Shown: in pieces, positions 24,591 through 38,290 of the stretch
Layout of the letters: each line of letters begins with the position of its first letter
Position numbering within the stretch: the first letter of the stretch is position 1
Assembly (NCBI GenBank): GCA_021234535.1
Contig: CM037840.1
Location: 8,297,094 to 8,361,093 of the forward strand
Length of the DNA stretch: 64,000 bases
Direction of reading: 5' to 3'
Origin: Stichopus chloronotus
Lineage: Eukaryota > Echinodermata > Holothuroidea > Aspidochirotida > Stichopodidae
Notes under the pieces: model-generated
Told to the model about the DNA's origin: nothing
The model's input: the letters and a program-made list of their open reading frames with translations, nothing else
Databases searched by the model: none
Translations under genes and position numbers: made by a program

Positions 24591-26983
24591 ATCGACCCGA
24601 CAGGTGATATAAGGTTACATTACACATGATAAGCATTCTGTCCTACAGTAATATCGAAATCCTCGACAATAATTACCTAAAGGGAAACAGTTTGACACAC
24701 GTTGTTGTGACCATCAATGGTCACTGAGTGTTTTTAATGTTTTCTATAACCCTTCTAAAGGATTATCTGTTTAATATAACTTGTTTTGAGCAACTATTAA
24801 GATTATGGGAGAAAAGACAAATCATTAAGAATAGTTGGGCTTTTGTTACTGTTTGATTGTATTGTTTGAAACGTTATTGCTTTGTCTTGCAATCCTCAAA
24901 TACAACGAAACTTCAAGTAAAGTTTGAGTGGCATTCTATAAATGAGTGTAATGCATGTTCAGCAATTAGGATAACCGATATTTGCCTGATATGGTAAGAA
25001 CAGACAATGACTCCATGCGGGAAGACCCTGTTGACTCACGATACGTCGAGTGGTTTATCTTACGAGTTTATTCGAAGGAGAATCAACAACCGCAAGCTCT
25101 CACGTTATCCTTGAGATGGGGTGCATAAATCTATTTTTAATTTTATCGATATTCTGATACAGAAGCTCAATACACTTGTCGACCATCTCTCTTTTTTTGG
25201 CACTGAAAGCTCCCCCCTACAATTATCATTACGATTGTGATACATCAGCAGACTCTGGGTTCTCGACATCTGAAGTACGGTATTTCATTTTGATATAAGA
25301 AATCCCGCTCCCGAAATAGAAAACAAAAAAGCAAGATGATCTAGCAGTTCAAACGATGTAACTGTATTTTCAATCCATAATAGTATAACATTGGTAATTG
25401 TACTATATTTTCTTGGTCTAGCATTCCAAGTACCATACACTCAATAGTAGCAACTGCAGAACTGCTTCTAGACACCATAACAAACAAACAGGCAACAAAG
25501 AAGTAAAACCGTCTCCCCAACTTTGCCTTTTGAAGACCTAAGTTGCTAATTTGGCAGTCACTTCTGTAGCAGTGGCGCTATCTAGGCAGAGGAGGGGGCC
25601 CCCTTTGAATCATAGATTTTTGTCCCCCCAAATAACTTTGCTTGGAAATCTATGTAAGGTACATTTATGTGTAGTCGGTATAGAGTGAGACGCAGAACAT
25701 GCCGTGTCTCTTCCACTAAAATGAGAGACCCTCTAACCACACCTCTTTGTTGTTTTAGTGAGGTTCAGCTTGTTGCAAATCCTCATGGCCTTAGGCCAGT
25801 TTTATCACCTCATGCTGTGACGATCCGTATAGTCAATTAAACATTAATATCGTGAAGTAGTTCGTTCATGTTAATTCAATATCTAGGCTTTCTTGAGCTG
25901 CGTTGCAGAGATATTAGGTGTCGTGTTCATTGGCTAAACATGTGTAATCGAGAATGGAAGAGGGTCTATGGAACATTTAAGGACAATCATAACGTCATGA
26001 TGAAGATAAAACTGGACTCGGAAATGTCCTTTCCGGTAGTCTGGGAGGTCGTCTCGGTAAAAAATTTCCGGGTACGTCTGCTCCAAGATGGTGGCGTTCC
26101 GCTTATATAGTTTATACAGGCGACAGTAAGATTTTTTGCTCGCAACGACATTATAACTTTTTAAAGTTTAAGGCAATGCTGCCGAACGAGCGAATGAGAG
26201 TTAGTAGGTGGACATATTGTACATAGAAGAATAATACAGAGAGTATCATGCTTTCATAGATTGATGCTTTTCCCATTATGTTGTAGAAGGTCCATTGTAA
26301 GCTTCTGTGGGTTCCTGGGCACACCGCAACTTAAATCAGAGTCAACTTAAGAATTTCTCATCCCAATCTATTTACTTTCCTTTTATGTTTGCGTCTTCAG
26401 TTTTACGACAATGCGAGATATAGATTATTGTCGGAACTCAGACAGTTCATGAATATTTAGTAACCCAAAATCTGCCCTGTCACGGAACTAATTTCTGATA
26501 ACTTGATTGAATGTGGTCGCATCTTCAGTATTGCCGGGTAGAACCAGAACCCGTAGGTAGCCACACAGTCAACCTGTCGTGGTTACATGTGTATCTGTAT
26601 ATGTAGACCGACTGTATTGTCTCTCTTTCCTCTTCTCCCTTCACCCCACCGCCTCTCTTCACCTCCCTCTCTCCGTCTGCCCCCCCCCCTCTCTCTTTGT
26701 CATCGTCATGTAAATTCATCTGTCTTTTACACAATCAATCTTTTGTCATTACGTTGTGTGTATCAGAATCAACCATTAATGGAACATTAATCGGAAAATC
26801 AAACTTATATCTCTACCTATCTGTGATATACTGGTGAACTGACTTTGTAACCATAACTGTAGACTTTTCATCATTACGTCAAGGACGAGAAATACGCAGA
26901 CGTAAGTTCACAGCACGGTTGGGTACATGTAGTTAAGACATCCTGGAAGCGCCGTTTCCGGTCATCTGGGTGTGTGTGTGGAA

Positions 26984-27013
26984 GGGGGGGGGGGAGGGTT
27001 GGGTTGGGTTGTT
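26984..27013 (+). other. G-quadruplex-prone tract
   Basis: G11 is followed by A, then GGGTT repeated about three times. At least four runs of three or more G with short loops meet the usual G-quadruplex pattern. The (GGGTT) units are telomere-like but too few to be telomeric. Confidence 0.7.
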
Positions 27014-27081
27014 GGTTGTAAATCCACAGATATATTGTCTTGCTTCCTCTGGGCCAACCGATGGTAGCAGAGGGCTTAGAT

Positions 27082-27117
27082 GGAGTCCTTCTCGAGCGGT
27101 ACCCGCAGAAGGACTCC
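27082..27117. repeat. Perfect 11-bp stem-loop
   Basis: GGAGTCCTTCT at 27082-27092 is inverted exactly at 27107-27117 around a 14-base GC-rich loop containing GCGGTACCCGC. It could form a stable hairpin. It does not match the histone 3' stem-loop, and no transcript context is visible. Confidence 0.85.
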
Positions 27118-27874
27118 TTTCTCACCTAAGACTCTTCTGCTGAAAATCTTAGATACGGGCCTGATGTGTTCCTTCGTAGAATAAAAGTATGGCAATATGT
27201 GTCCCCAGAGTCATAAGATCTTAAAGGAGCGCCTTCTGAGTGAAATCTGTAATGATGAAAATGTTGCTGCGAACTGCATTTCCTGAGATCTGGCAAGTAT
27301 TGTTGTCAAATGTTGTCTAGTTTGATACGCCGCTTAGATATCAAAGGGAGCTCACTGTAAACTTTCTGCTCCCCCTTTATATAAATATTGCATTAATATG
27401 GCCATGCTTTCGCGTAGCTTGTTTTAACTAGTATTTGCATTCTCTTTTCAAAGTTTCTTCGGAGAGTTTTGTATCCTTTGACGGCAGATGGAATAAGAAT
27501 TGTACTGGCAATCACCTTGTCATCTATCTTAATTTGTTCTTCGTTGGTGTTTCAGGGAAAAGAAAATATGGCAAAAAACCACCTATTACAAAATATAAAA
27601 GGAAACTATGCATTCATCTTCCAGGTATTCGAATATTAAAATTGTCTCAACATTTTTGTTGCTGGCCCTACAAAATTCAGATCCTAGAAAGCCTAGCCCT
27701 CGGTCACTGTTACTTGAAATCAAACAGACCAATGGAAATGGAGAATATCCATGTGTTCAAAATGGGACTTAAACATTTTTTTTTTTTTGAAGAGGCTGCA
27801 ACATATTAGACTTTCAGTGGCAAAATATGACAAATTTTCAAATTGTTTTCCAGGTTTAGTAACCTGTAAACATA

Positions 27875-30345
27875 TCAATCTATGACTAAACAGTTTCTTA
27901 TTTTGCAGTGAGCATAATCATCTAAACCTAAAGGTGCACGAGACCCATCAGTGATGAGACAGTAGTTTTAAAGTCTCAAAAGCAGTATATACGCATGCTC
28001 TGGGAGGTCTCACTAAAAAGGACAGTTCTTATCAAGGTATACATAGAGCGTACACTGTAGAACATTATATGACGTAGCCATAGGTCAATATCTACCATTT
28101 GGGTCTAATATGTTGGCTTTAGTTATAATTAACTACCTAAACTAGCCAATTCTCTTAAGGAAAATTTACGCGGTGCACTAAAAAGAGAAGAAAATCTTAC
28201 ATGGATATTTTACACTGTTGCAACCATTGACATGTCATGCACAGCGAAAATGTGAGTTTGATTATGTGACATGTATGAGCAAAGGAAAACGTTCAGATGT
28301 GTGTGTTGTGCCTTTGTTAACTATACGTGTAGGAGATATTAAGCAACCATCATAATGCATTAACAATTTTCGACCATTTTCTGGTATCTGTATATCAACT
28401 TACTGATCATATCATATATTTAATGCAAGGGAGAGCCAGCATAGTGTGGAAGGCACGGTGCAGGTATAGTGTAGAGTACCATTCTGTTGTTGGCATAGAG
28501 TTGTACTCGTACCAATCCACTCTCAGTGAAAGTAGTATGTATATGCTTGTGTAATAATTAGAAAAAAATTACATTCCTGTTGGACTCGTCTTTGTCTAGC
28601 CTTAAGACTCATATCCATAGGACTCGAATAGTGCGATCTCGACTACAACACTGATCATCATAACCTGTTTTAAAAGTATGCTTATGGAAAGCTGTATACC
28701 CTTATGTAGACTTATTTTATGACACAAACAGTTCATTCAGGCAGGTAAGTACTCCAGATGAAAAGAAAAATCCCTGCTGGTTACAATGGAATAATGGGAT
28801 TCTCAGTGAAATTGAGAAATGAACGTCACATAAATGGGACGCAGTGTGGGATGTCCATTACGACATTTGTCACGGAATGGCGACAGAATGGACACAAATG
28901 AGTATGTATGCAAGCAGGCGATAGGTGCAATGAGAGTGTGGCTTTTAAGTTTCAATTAGATTCATAACTTGTCGTTCATGCGTCAGGTTCACACAGATTG
29001 AGATTACAAAGTATAATTTATTTCTTTATACGACTAAAATGATAGCAATATTATATTAGCTAAATCTTAGCAATTAGCGCCCTAATACTACAAGCATTGT
29101 AAGTGGTAACAGCTCTAGAATTCGGGCTGGAGTTTCGTAGTAACATTGTGAGCTAGTACTAGGTAGGATGTCCACCACGCTGAAGAAAACTTGAGACAGG
29201 AGTCTGTGACAGGAGATGGAACAGTCTATACTCAGAAGCGATGGTTACTGTAGGCGTCAGACAGCAAGGTCAACTATAGACAGAACAACATCAGATAGTT
29301 AGACTTCGGACAGTTGAATGAGCAATGTCGCAATTGGACATGGTGTAGTTAAACTTCGTTGAACGTTTGTCGGCTAGGAGAAGACAAGTTCAACATATGC
29401 AGGAAGTATAAGGTATGACGTGTGCCTTCAGATCAGTGGATTAAAATTAATCCGTCACGGATGGCCAGCCCAAATGTCATCTACAGAGGTCTGGAATAGA
29501 AATGGTATGCACATTACAGTACCTTAACATGTTAAATAAATGTAACTCAGAAAAGCTCCTTGCTTTCCATGTTTTTCTTTTTGCGGTCTGTAGGACGACT
29601 AAAAGTCAGTAGGACCGTGAACTAAGTTGTGGAAAGTTGGTTGCTCAGAGGACGGCGGAAAAGTCCTGAAATTTATGCACTCGTCGTCTGCACGGTGATG
29701 TATCTAACATTAGCATTCCCTCTTGATGTGTTACCAACTACGTTTAATAGAGGAATATTGAGAAAAAGGTGATATCAACCATACAAGAATTATTTTCATG
29801 TTGAACTTTGTTGAACCTTTACCTTAGTATTAAAAAAGAATGTTCACTTGACGTCATGGGCTGCTACCATGACTACCATAACGTCTTATGAACGTTTCAT
29901 ATACTTTTTATGTACATCATCCTTACAATCTTAAAAGTTGTATTGACATATCTTTGATACGCATGAAACTCAGCATCCTTCAACTGTTGGCCAAACAATA
30001 ATAAAAATGTTATACAGAGTTTCGAATGTACAGTAACCCAGAAAGTAGGTTATATGCAGTGCAGGTTATACATGAAATTCAGAACCGGCTACCCATAAGG
30101 TAGCACAGAGAAGTTGGAGAGCAACAAGCAATATTTTGTATACTATTCGTTACTGCATGTTTGCAACTGGGAAATGCATCTCTCAAGACAACGGGGACGC
30201 TCATGTAAAGCTATCTTGCTAAACATGCTGTTGAGATGACCCGGTAAGATATAAAATTTTGCACCGTCTTCAGTGGGAATCGATCGTCCATATTCACAAG
30301 TACAAACCTTCAACAGCTGCATTGTATTCAGTATTGCGCATTCAG
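27875..30345 (+). repeat. TRIM 5'-flank duplicon, copy A
   Basis: This block matches two others, at about 49060-51780 and 60890-61870. Shared landmarks include TGAGCATAATCA and AAAGGTGCACGAGACCC near 27910-27950, ACAGTTCTTATCAAG near 28022, CATTCCTGTTGGACT near 28572, TGCTACCATGACTACCATAA near 29862 and CTTCAACAGC near 30308. A GTAAGA following CCCG at 30244-30249 lines up with splice-donor-like sites in the other two copies. No TRIM coding sequence follows closely; the next is 11 kb downstream at 41356. The 67-codon open frame at 30259-30462 is not supported as a gene. Confidence 0.75.
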
Positions 30346-33300
30346 CTCTTGGTTAAATACATTGCCGTTATTCATCCTAGATACATATCCGATCTTGTCT
30401 CCAACGGCGCAACCTTCGTCCTGCCAGCCCGTTCCTGCTACCGAAGACGAATGCGCGTGTAGGCAAGGGATGCATAGTGATCGAGCTTTCCGACATTAGA
30501 CCCTCAGCCCGTGGAAAGAGCTGCTGATACATCTTCGAATCTGAAACCGTTTTATGAATCGAGTCCCAGGCTCCGATTTTTAGTTAGCTCGTCATGCGTT
30601 TTTTTTTCTTCTCATTTTCATTTGCGTTGGTGCCTAAGAATACTTGGGTCTCATGTTTTTGGGCGCATGTTAAGGGCAGATTCACTGTGAAGGTAAACAG
30701 TTACGCAGATATATGTGTTGTTTTAATCAGTGCAAATCGCCATTTAGCTTGCTTTGAATTTTAAGATAGTGTGTAACACAGGGTAAGTGCCACTCGAAAT
30801 ATCACCGGCCTGCTCACAGAGAAAATCGGGGATTTGATTGATTGCCTCAAGTTCTTTTCATCTCCCCCACTGACATTTTGAACATTCACAGCACAAGTCA
30901 ATGGTTGCTTCGTATGCACGTAGACATACATAAACCACCTACGCAGTGCGAAAGCGGGTGGGCGTGTCTCTTTCATTTCGTGTCCTTCTACTTGTTCGAA
31001 TTATTAGTTGACAAGAACAAGTGGAGAGCAAGTAAGGGTTTAAGGTGACAAACGTTGCTGCCGAAGTATAGGCTAGTACTAGCGTCATGGTCTTTCGGAG
31101 TTGTACGTAACTCGATTTGCAGGGATTTCTTGCGTGTGCATACCCGCTGGTAACTTAATTTCCACTGCACCGGTTCTTTAGAATTCACTATACAGTACAG
31201 TGAGTTGACGATACTTCAATGTTTCGTGTGCGTTACCATTACAAGGCAAGGCCTATATTGCATGTAGCCTACAAGTCACAGTGTTAGTGCTACATTTAAA
31301 CGTGATCAATATCACTTTCAGTGTGTCTCGTAGGCCGTATATTGACAGAGCAGTGCAACATATACATCTTCAATCTCAGTGGGATTCGATGCACTTGAAC
31401 GCAGGTTCAATTCTCCTAGGTTAAAGAGGCATTTCTTTGATCGGTTTAGTTTTGTCTTACCGCTTTGAATGTTTTTTGCTTTTTTATTTGTTGTTACAGT
31501 CCTGTTGTTATAGCTCGTATCTGTTGTTGTAACTTACGTTATTTCTTGAATTGACTGATCGTCATATTGTTTTAATGTTCTCTTGTTTATTTGTCTTTTG
31601 TACTTCTTTGAGTACTTTTATAGAATAGTACTTCTTGTAATAAAACTTATCATTACTATTATCCTCACTGATGCTTGTAACAATGTATCTATACACATGA
31701 AATTTGTCATTTACACTCTGGACCTGACACTGCACTCCTGGTTCAGCCGGGTTTCTAATAATAATATCAATGCAGTGAAGGGAGAGGCACAATTGTAGTA
31801 ATTCGAACAGTATACATCAATTGTGCTTAGGGAAAGAAAAATTCGGTTGTTTATCTTAACCCATCTAGCCGTCTAGTTTTTCTTTCATTTCTAACTCTTG
31901 GCAATTATTAGTGCCGTACATTTTACAAGCAAAATTGGATACAATTAGTTGGAATTTAGACGCTCTATACGGACCACCTCAAGATGCACCAACACTCACC
32001 CATCAGCCAACCTCCTATATATGTCAAGCCTTAGTTAACTTTCACTGAGTAGGGCTAAAAAGAAAAAAAGCTTCTGAAGTAATACCAAAATGTAAAGTAA
32101 CTCTATTACATTGCGATGACGATCATAGGTGTAGGAGGATGGGAGAGGGGAGGTGGTGAGGCATTGGGCAGTGTTGTGGACAGCGGCGTTTACCAACAGA
32201 GCAAAATGCTAATTAGTTGTACAACGCATACTGTGGAATATATGGAATACAAATGTAAGTTTATCACAAACGCCAACCAAGCCTCTGCTTTACTTGTTAT
32301 TACTTTGTTTCAACTTGCAGTGTCATCCATACCCGTCCAGCCTTCCTGTGTGCTTTCGTGGTAAAAGGAGAAAATCAGGGCAATTTGCAAACTTTTCAGG
32401 GCAAAACTTTCCTCCCCACTTGCGAAATGTGTTCCCGTACGCCTTTGATATATATAATTTGCTGGCATGTCGGCATGTGGATATGAATGCGTTTTTTTGT
32501 TTGTTTGTTTGTTTGTTTAAGGTGCACTTGCGCGGTTTGAATATAAGGAAAAAGAAACAACAAGCACATGTTTATGTACAGGATGCTTCAATTCGGGTAT
32601 AGGACCAAACTGTATTTTTACAGCACTGCACAGTACATTACGAGATAATTCATGTATATCTACAGAAACTGTCCTGTTAAGATACAGGGCAAGTTGTATT
32701 GCAACCGCACAAGTCTGTACTTTAACACTTTTAACGACTTTGTATACAGCAAATATTCAGTTCTTATATGGGGTTTACGTTGAAAAGGCGATAGTATTGA
32801 ATATTCATATTTAATTCGTTGAATATGGATGTTACAGACTTTCGGAGTTCTTTACCCGCTTTTTGCGAATTTGACTGGTTTCTCGAAATTGTCCACATGT
32901 TTTGAGATAATATTGATCATAGTTGTTAGTTATAACTCATTCTACGATACCGAAGGGGAATTGTAGTGAAATAAATTGTGAAAATAATCCCTGATTTTCC
33001 CTTTAAGTAACTTGAATATTCAGCACTTCTATCCACAACGAAAAATCTAAATTACTTACGAAACTCCATGGATTGCCTTCTAATGATCTATGGAAACTTA
33101 ATCAACTTTGATTTGTTACGGCAAATGAACAGTGAAGAAATGATAAACATATGTGTGAGAACTTGCGGCACACTACCTCGAATACGGCCAGTCGCTTTGA
33201 CACTGAGGAATTCTCGATTCAAATTTGATCCCAAATTGTCACGTTAGTAGGCATCCAACGTGAAGTTGTAATTTATAGGCTTCCTTCACACGCAAAGTTA

Positions 33301-34659
33301 AAGTCACTCAAACAGTGTCTTCAAACTTTGCTAGCACCTGACTCATTCAAGGAAGCAATTCGGTATTTTTCTAACGATATTTGCAGACGACAACATAAGC
33401 TTCCCGTAACACCAAAATTATGAAGTTTAATTGACACAATCGCCTGTAATTAACAATTTAGGATACTGCAATTTTGCTGTACATTCTGCATGTACGGCAT
33501 CTAACCTATACGGTGGTAGCCGGTGGTCGCCAACTTATACCACCTGACACATTTACCAAATTTAATGGTACAAAACTGATATCAGTGGATAGGAGATAAC
33601 ATTTTTCTTCTATTTTGATAATAACTGAGTAGTCTTACCCCGTCTCGATGTAATAATAGAAGATTTTACGAGGTGTTGGAAACACATTTGTAGACCCTTC
33701 ATAAGAATGCTCCAATTCCTACTTTTACAAACGCTTGCTCACCGAGTGGCTATCAACAGTATTTTTTGTGTTTTAACAAATGGTTTTCATGATTGCATTC
33801 TCTTAAATAGTTTCCAATTGTTGGGATATACTTGAAAATTGACCTCTTTTAGTTCATTAGCATTCAAACCCCATGACGTCAAGAAACGTCATGCATAAAA
33901 TGTAAGAGAAGGAAGCTCTTTTTGCGTGGTTGCGGATAGACTAAAGAGATGGAAGATCAAAGTGTCCACCTACCTTGCAAAAACGGAAAATAGAAAGCCT
34001 CATTTTGTATTATTCAACAAACAGTTGACCATCACTTGTCAGTCTAGTTCCACGACATGCCTTCCTTAGACTTTCCAGTGTAGGCGACAAAGAGAGAATA
34101 GTTCACGTGACCTAATTAATGTTGTGTTTGCGAACAGACTGCATGGGGAGCTTTCCGCTCTATTCTGTTAAATACACTCTGCCTATGATTGTCAACGTAA
34201 TCAAATAATACAACACGTTGGCACTGATTAGTAGGCCTACAATTTAACTTTACTAGAAGCCGGAATGTTTAAGAGAAATTTGACTCAATAACTAACAGCT
34301 TCCACATCGAAATACATTGAACTGAAGGGAGTAAAAGAGAGCCCGAACGTGGTAAGTAAAAGATGGCTGGTTTCAGCAAGAACCAGGATTTCTAAAGGTT
34401 TACATTAGGGTAGGATTATCTGCCAATTGCCACATGTGATTGTACCTTGCTTCACCCGGAGACACTATAGAGTATAGATGGGGGACTGTCAGTGTCACTA
34501 CTGTATTTCTAGTACTTAGCAAAGCCTTGGGGAGGCAACTTAGGATATACTTTGCTTTAGCGTTAGATGGTTTGACGTTAGTAGTAGCAGCAACGAAAGC
34601 CTTGCTTTAGTAACTGTGACATTGATCGTTCAGTATTTCAAAACTCCAGAGACAGAAGA
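30346..34659. other. Non-coding stretch
   Basis: No gene was recognised. There is a short (GTTT)n run at about 32495-32518. B-box-like GGTTCAATTCTCC near 31403 is not accompanied by a convincing tRNA fold. Confidence 0.4.
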
Positions 34660-35548
34660 ACAGTGAATCTTGGACTTTGTTTTGCCAGAGAGAGAGAGTT
34701 AAGGAAACTTGAGAACCTTAAGTTAAAGGTAGACCAAAGCTTCCTAAAACAAAGACTTCGCTTAAAGGTTGTGGTGGGGGCTGCGATACCAAACATTGCT
34801 AAGTTTACGGCTACAGTACAGTATAAGAATACATTGTTGTATACATCATTTGTAGCAGTACCACAGGAAGTACAGCCTTTGTAAGGGCTAGTTATATGCG
34901 AAAAACTCAAAGTTGTAAAGAGAGTATTATCCATAGAAATTGATCAGGATGATCCAAATTACATGGATTTGCTAGCGGAATACATTGATGTTTCTCGGGG
35001 ATTGGGACGTCTTCCTGGGTGCATAATATCAAACTCAAGGAAAATGCACAGCCTGTAGTCTATGCTTTTCAAAAGAAACCATTCAAAATTAGGAATCAAC
35101 TGAAGAAAGATTTAGACCAAATGAAGGCCATGGAAGTCATCCAAAAGATTGATGAACTTACAGAATGGGTTAGATCTTAGGTGGTAGTTGGAAAGCAAAA
35201 TAGGAAGATTAGAGTGTGTCTACATCCTAGAGATCTGAACAAGCAGATCCAGCGTGAACTCTAAAAGTTGCCATCTTGTGAGGAAATAATGGCTAAGTTT
35301 GCAAATGTCAATTTTTTTAGTGAACTGGATGAGTCATCACATTTCTGGCACTTGCGACTTGATGATAACAGTTTAAACATTTGTGCTTTCATAACCCCAT
35401 TCGGGAGGCATCGTTTTGTGCGCCTTTATTTGGCGTGGTATCCGAGATGTATCATAAGACTGTAAATTTACTGTTACAAGGACCCAGTGAGTTAACACTA
35501 CCATAGATGATATTATTGTTTTGGGTTACACTAAAGACAAACATGGTT

Positions 35549-36454
35549 GATTCTGTTTCCATTATTCAAGGCGCAAGATTTTTTTTTATTTATCTGTGAT
35601 AGAGCAACTGGTACGTGCATTTATTTCTGCTAACATTGATTATTGTAACTCACTGCTCTGTGGCCTACCACAGACTGAAATATTGAAACTCCAGGGCATT
35701 CAAAATTCCGCTGCTAGAGTAATAACTTGCAAGACCAAGCGTTCCAGCATACGTGCTTTGCTGCATCAACTCCACTGGCTGCCTGTTGAGCAGAGAGTTG
35801 TGTTCAAAGTGCTCCTCATTGTGTTCCGCGCTCTTACCACCGGTACTCCGTCTTACATTAGAGATTTGCTTTGTCCCTACCATCCATCCAGGTGTCTTCG
35901 TAGCTCTGATCAAAATCTCCTTGTTGTCCCGCTCACCCGAACCAAATCCTATGGTGACCGGTGTTTCAGTAAAGTAGCTTCACACCATTGGAATGCTCTC
36001 CCCCTGTCTATCAGAAATTCTGTGACTGTCACTCTATTTAAGTCGCGACTGAAAACTTACCTTTTTAATCAGGCTTTTCGTGATTTATAATTTGTTAAGC
36101 GCTTTAGATCGTTGCTCTTCGTGAGTTGTATTTAGCGCTATATAAATGTTTCATTATTATTATTATTATTATAACATTTTTCTAGTTCATGTACAATTAG
36201 GCAATAAACATCATTGCTAGCCTCCTCCACACAGTGAGTGAATAGGTCTGAAACTGTATCTTTTAAGCTGTCAGCTAACTGTGACAGAATTGAGTGCACT
36301 TGGCCTAGTCAACACTCATTTAAGCCAAGTCATGTATTCTTTTCTTTTTTTACTTAATTTCCTTGCTTTGTTTTGCTTTGCTTGTCAGTTTGTTTTCTTA
36401 TTTCTCAGTACACGGAAATTCCGGAAAGACCAACATCATGTAATAAACATGATT
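35549..36454 (+). mobile_element. L2/Jockey-type LINE insertion inside the Gypsy element
   Basis: An open frame at 35596-36090 matches the C-terminal end of L2/CR1-type LINE reverse transcriptases: DYCNSLLCGLP, HWLPVEQRVVFK, YGDRCFSKVASHHWNALP and FKSRLKTYLFNQAF. The tail TAGCGCTATATAAATG followed by (ATT)n at about 36152-36171 is a typical 3' end of this kind. AAACATGGTT (35539-35548) before and AAACATGATT (36445-36454) after the insert look like a 10-bp target-site duplication. The Gypsy reading frame continues naturally once the insert is skipped. The ~270 bp between the (ATT)n tail and the right duplication is unexplained. The LINE is heavily 5'-truncated. Confidence 0.85.
36152..36171 (+). 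repeat. (ATT)n tail of the LINE insertion
   Basis: About seven ATT units directly after the LINE 3' end. Microsatellite tails like this replace poly-A in several L2/CR1-type lineages. Confidence 0.9.
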
Positions 36455-38290
36455 TTCCTTTAAGGCAAGTGTTAGAAGTAACAAGAAAGTCCAATCTCAA
36501 ACTGAACAGAGAGAAATGTCAGTTAGGGAGTACCAATTTAAAGTTCATACGAGACATCCTCACAAGTGAAGGAATAAAGCCTGAAAAGATTTCGGCAACA
36601 GTAAATTTAAACATGCCAAGACCTCAGAGTAAGAAAGATATTCAAAGGTTGTTGAGAATGGTGAATTACTTGGCTAAGTTTGTTTCCAATCTATCAACTA
36701 AGACAGCCTCCCTTAGGATCTTGTTAGACAAGACCATTAGATGGGACTGGAGTCAACCACAGGAGCAAGACTGGTCAGGCTTGAAAGAATTGCTCGCAAC
36801 AGAAACAGTACTTAAGTTCTATAAGTCCGGATGTCATCAGATGCACCATGCTCAGGGTTAGGTGCAATGTTACTGCAGAAGTATGATAGCTGGCAATTAA
36901 TTGCATATGCATATGTATCTAGGGCAATGACTGAAGCAAAAACCTAATATGCTCAAATAGAAAAACAACGTTTGGCGATTACACATGCCTGTGAACGTTT
37001 TCGTCAGTTTGCTTATGGTCAAAAGCTTAGTGTAACGACTGATCATAAATCTCCAGTGCCATTATTCATCAGGGCACCAAATGATTGTCCCCTGAGGATT
37101 TATGCATGCTGCAGATACTCTTTCAAGAGCAACTGATCGCACAGCTGCCCAGTAGCATGGAACAAGTTGTCAAAGCGTATGTACCACATGTTATTAAGGA
37201 AGCCATACCAGTTTCTTCCAAGAAGATAAACCAGATAAAAAATAAATAATTGTCTGATGAAACAACAAAGTTACTGGAGGACTGGTCCCTCAAGGGATGG
37301 CTCTCTACAAAACATGAGTGTGCCATGTAAGTCATGCCATACTGGATCATTCAAAATGCCCTCTGTGTTGTGAATGGAATTGTTTTCAAAGCGAAAAGAA
37401 TTGTCGCCCCGTAAAAAGATGCTTCATAAACTTCATGAAGGGCATCAAGACATTAAAAAGTGCAAATCTCGTGCACGTGAGGTACTGTATAGTCCAGGTA
37501 TTGTCAAGAATGCTAAAGAAATGATCACGAAATGTGAGACTTGACAAAAATTCAGAACAAGCAGCAGAGAGAGCCAATTAGACCCAATGAGGTAACCATG
37601 TTACCATGGCAAAAAGTTGGTGCAGACTTGTTCACACGGGAGAACAAGGAGTATCTTCTTGTCAGTGATTACTATTGAAGTAGACAACTTGACTTCAACC
37701 TCAAGTGGTACAGTCGGTGATAGCTAAGCTTAAGGGTGTTTATGGACGTCACGGAATCTCAGCAATTTTATTCTCTGTTAACGGTCCACAGTATCGTAGT
37801 AGGGAATTTCAGCAGTTCGCTGATGAATGGAATGAAACTTCAAGTCTACTCTTTGCAAAATCCAATGGCTTTATTGAACGTTCTGTCAAATAGTGAAGAA
37901 AGTATTCAAGAAATGTAAAGACAGTGAGCAAGGTGTGTTCCAGGGACTGTTAATATTTATGTTTACCCGACTGGCTTGTTGAAAGTCACCAGCTCAGTTG
38001 GCAATGAATTGGTGATTGCGTGCATACCTCCCAGCCCACGAAGATTTAATGTCACCCAAAGATTTTAAAGTGTACAAAAAAAAAAGAAAGCAAAAATATT
38101 ATCATGACTTCAATGCTAAATGCCTACCCAAGCTTAACACTGGCGACTCGGTGAGACCTTCATCAAATGGGAATTGTTAAGATGAAAAGGATATTTTGAG
38201 AGAGCAAGTAGCACCTAGATCGTTTTAGCGCAAACAGAGAAGGGGGCTATATTCAGAAGAATTCGAATTGATATTCAAAAAGTGGACCTA

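Larger units (their letters stand above)
24591..27874. other. Non-coding stretch with CT-rich tract
   Basis: No gene was recognised. The sequence at 26620-26700 is CT-rich. A 124-codon frame at 27435-27809 and an 80-codon frame at 25868-26110 show no domain. A G-rich tract and a hairpin near 27 kb are listed separately. CAGTGGCG at 25570 resembles a hAT end, but no partner end was found. Confidence 0.4.
34660..38290 (+). mobile_element. Degenerate Ty3/Gypsy retrotransposon (protease to integrase)
   Basis: Read across many frameshifts, the order is protease-end/RT, RNase H, integrase, as in Gypsy pol. The RT part (~34870-35550) has RVCLHPRDLN, FANVNFFSELD, TPFGRHRF and a catalytic-box remnant TIDDII (GATGAT at 35506-35511). 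The RT/RNase H part resumes at ~36451 with LKLNREKCQ. The RNase H region follows at ~36830-37140. Integrase (~37400-37900) has a zinc-finger-like HKLHEGHQ, and FSVNGPQYRSREF, where the aspartate usual in the SDNGPQY core motif is valine. The C-terminal part ends near 38290 (PAQLAMN, KYYHDFNAKCLPKLNTGDSV). Stops and frameshifts throughout, plus an internal insertion, make it inactive. No LTRs or gag were recognised. Confidence 0.9.

Noticed and set aside
25570..25590. CAGTGGCG resembling a hAT end
   Set aside because: No inverted partner or 8-bp duplication was found nearby.
31380..31425. B-box-like GGTTCAATTCTCC suggesting a tRNA gene
   Set aside because: No matching A-box or foldable acceptor stem could be found at the right distance.
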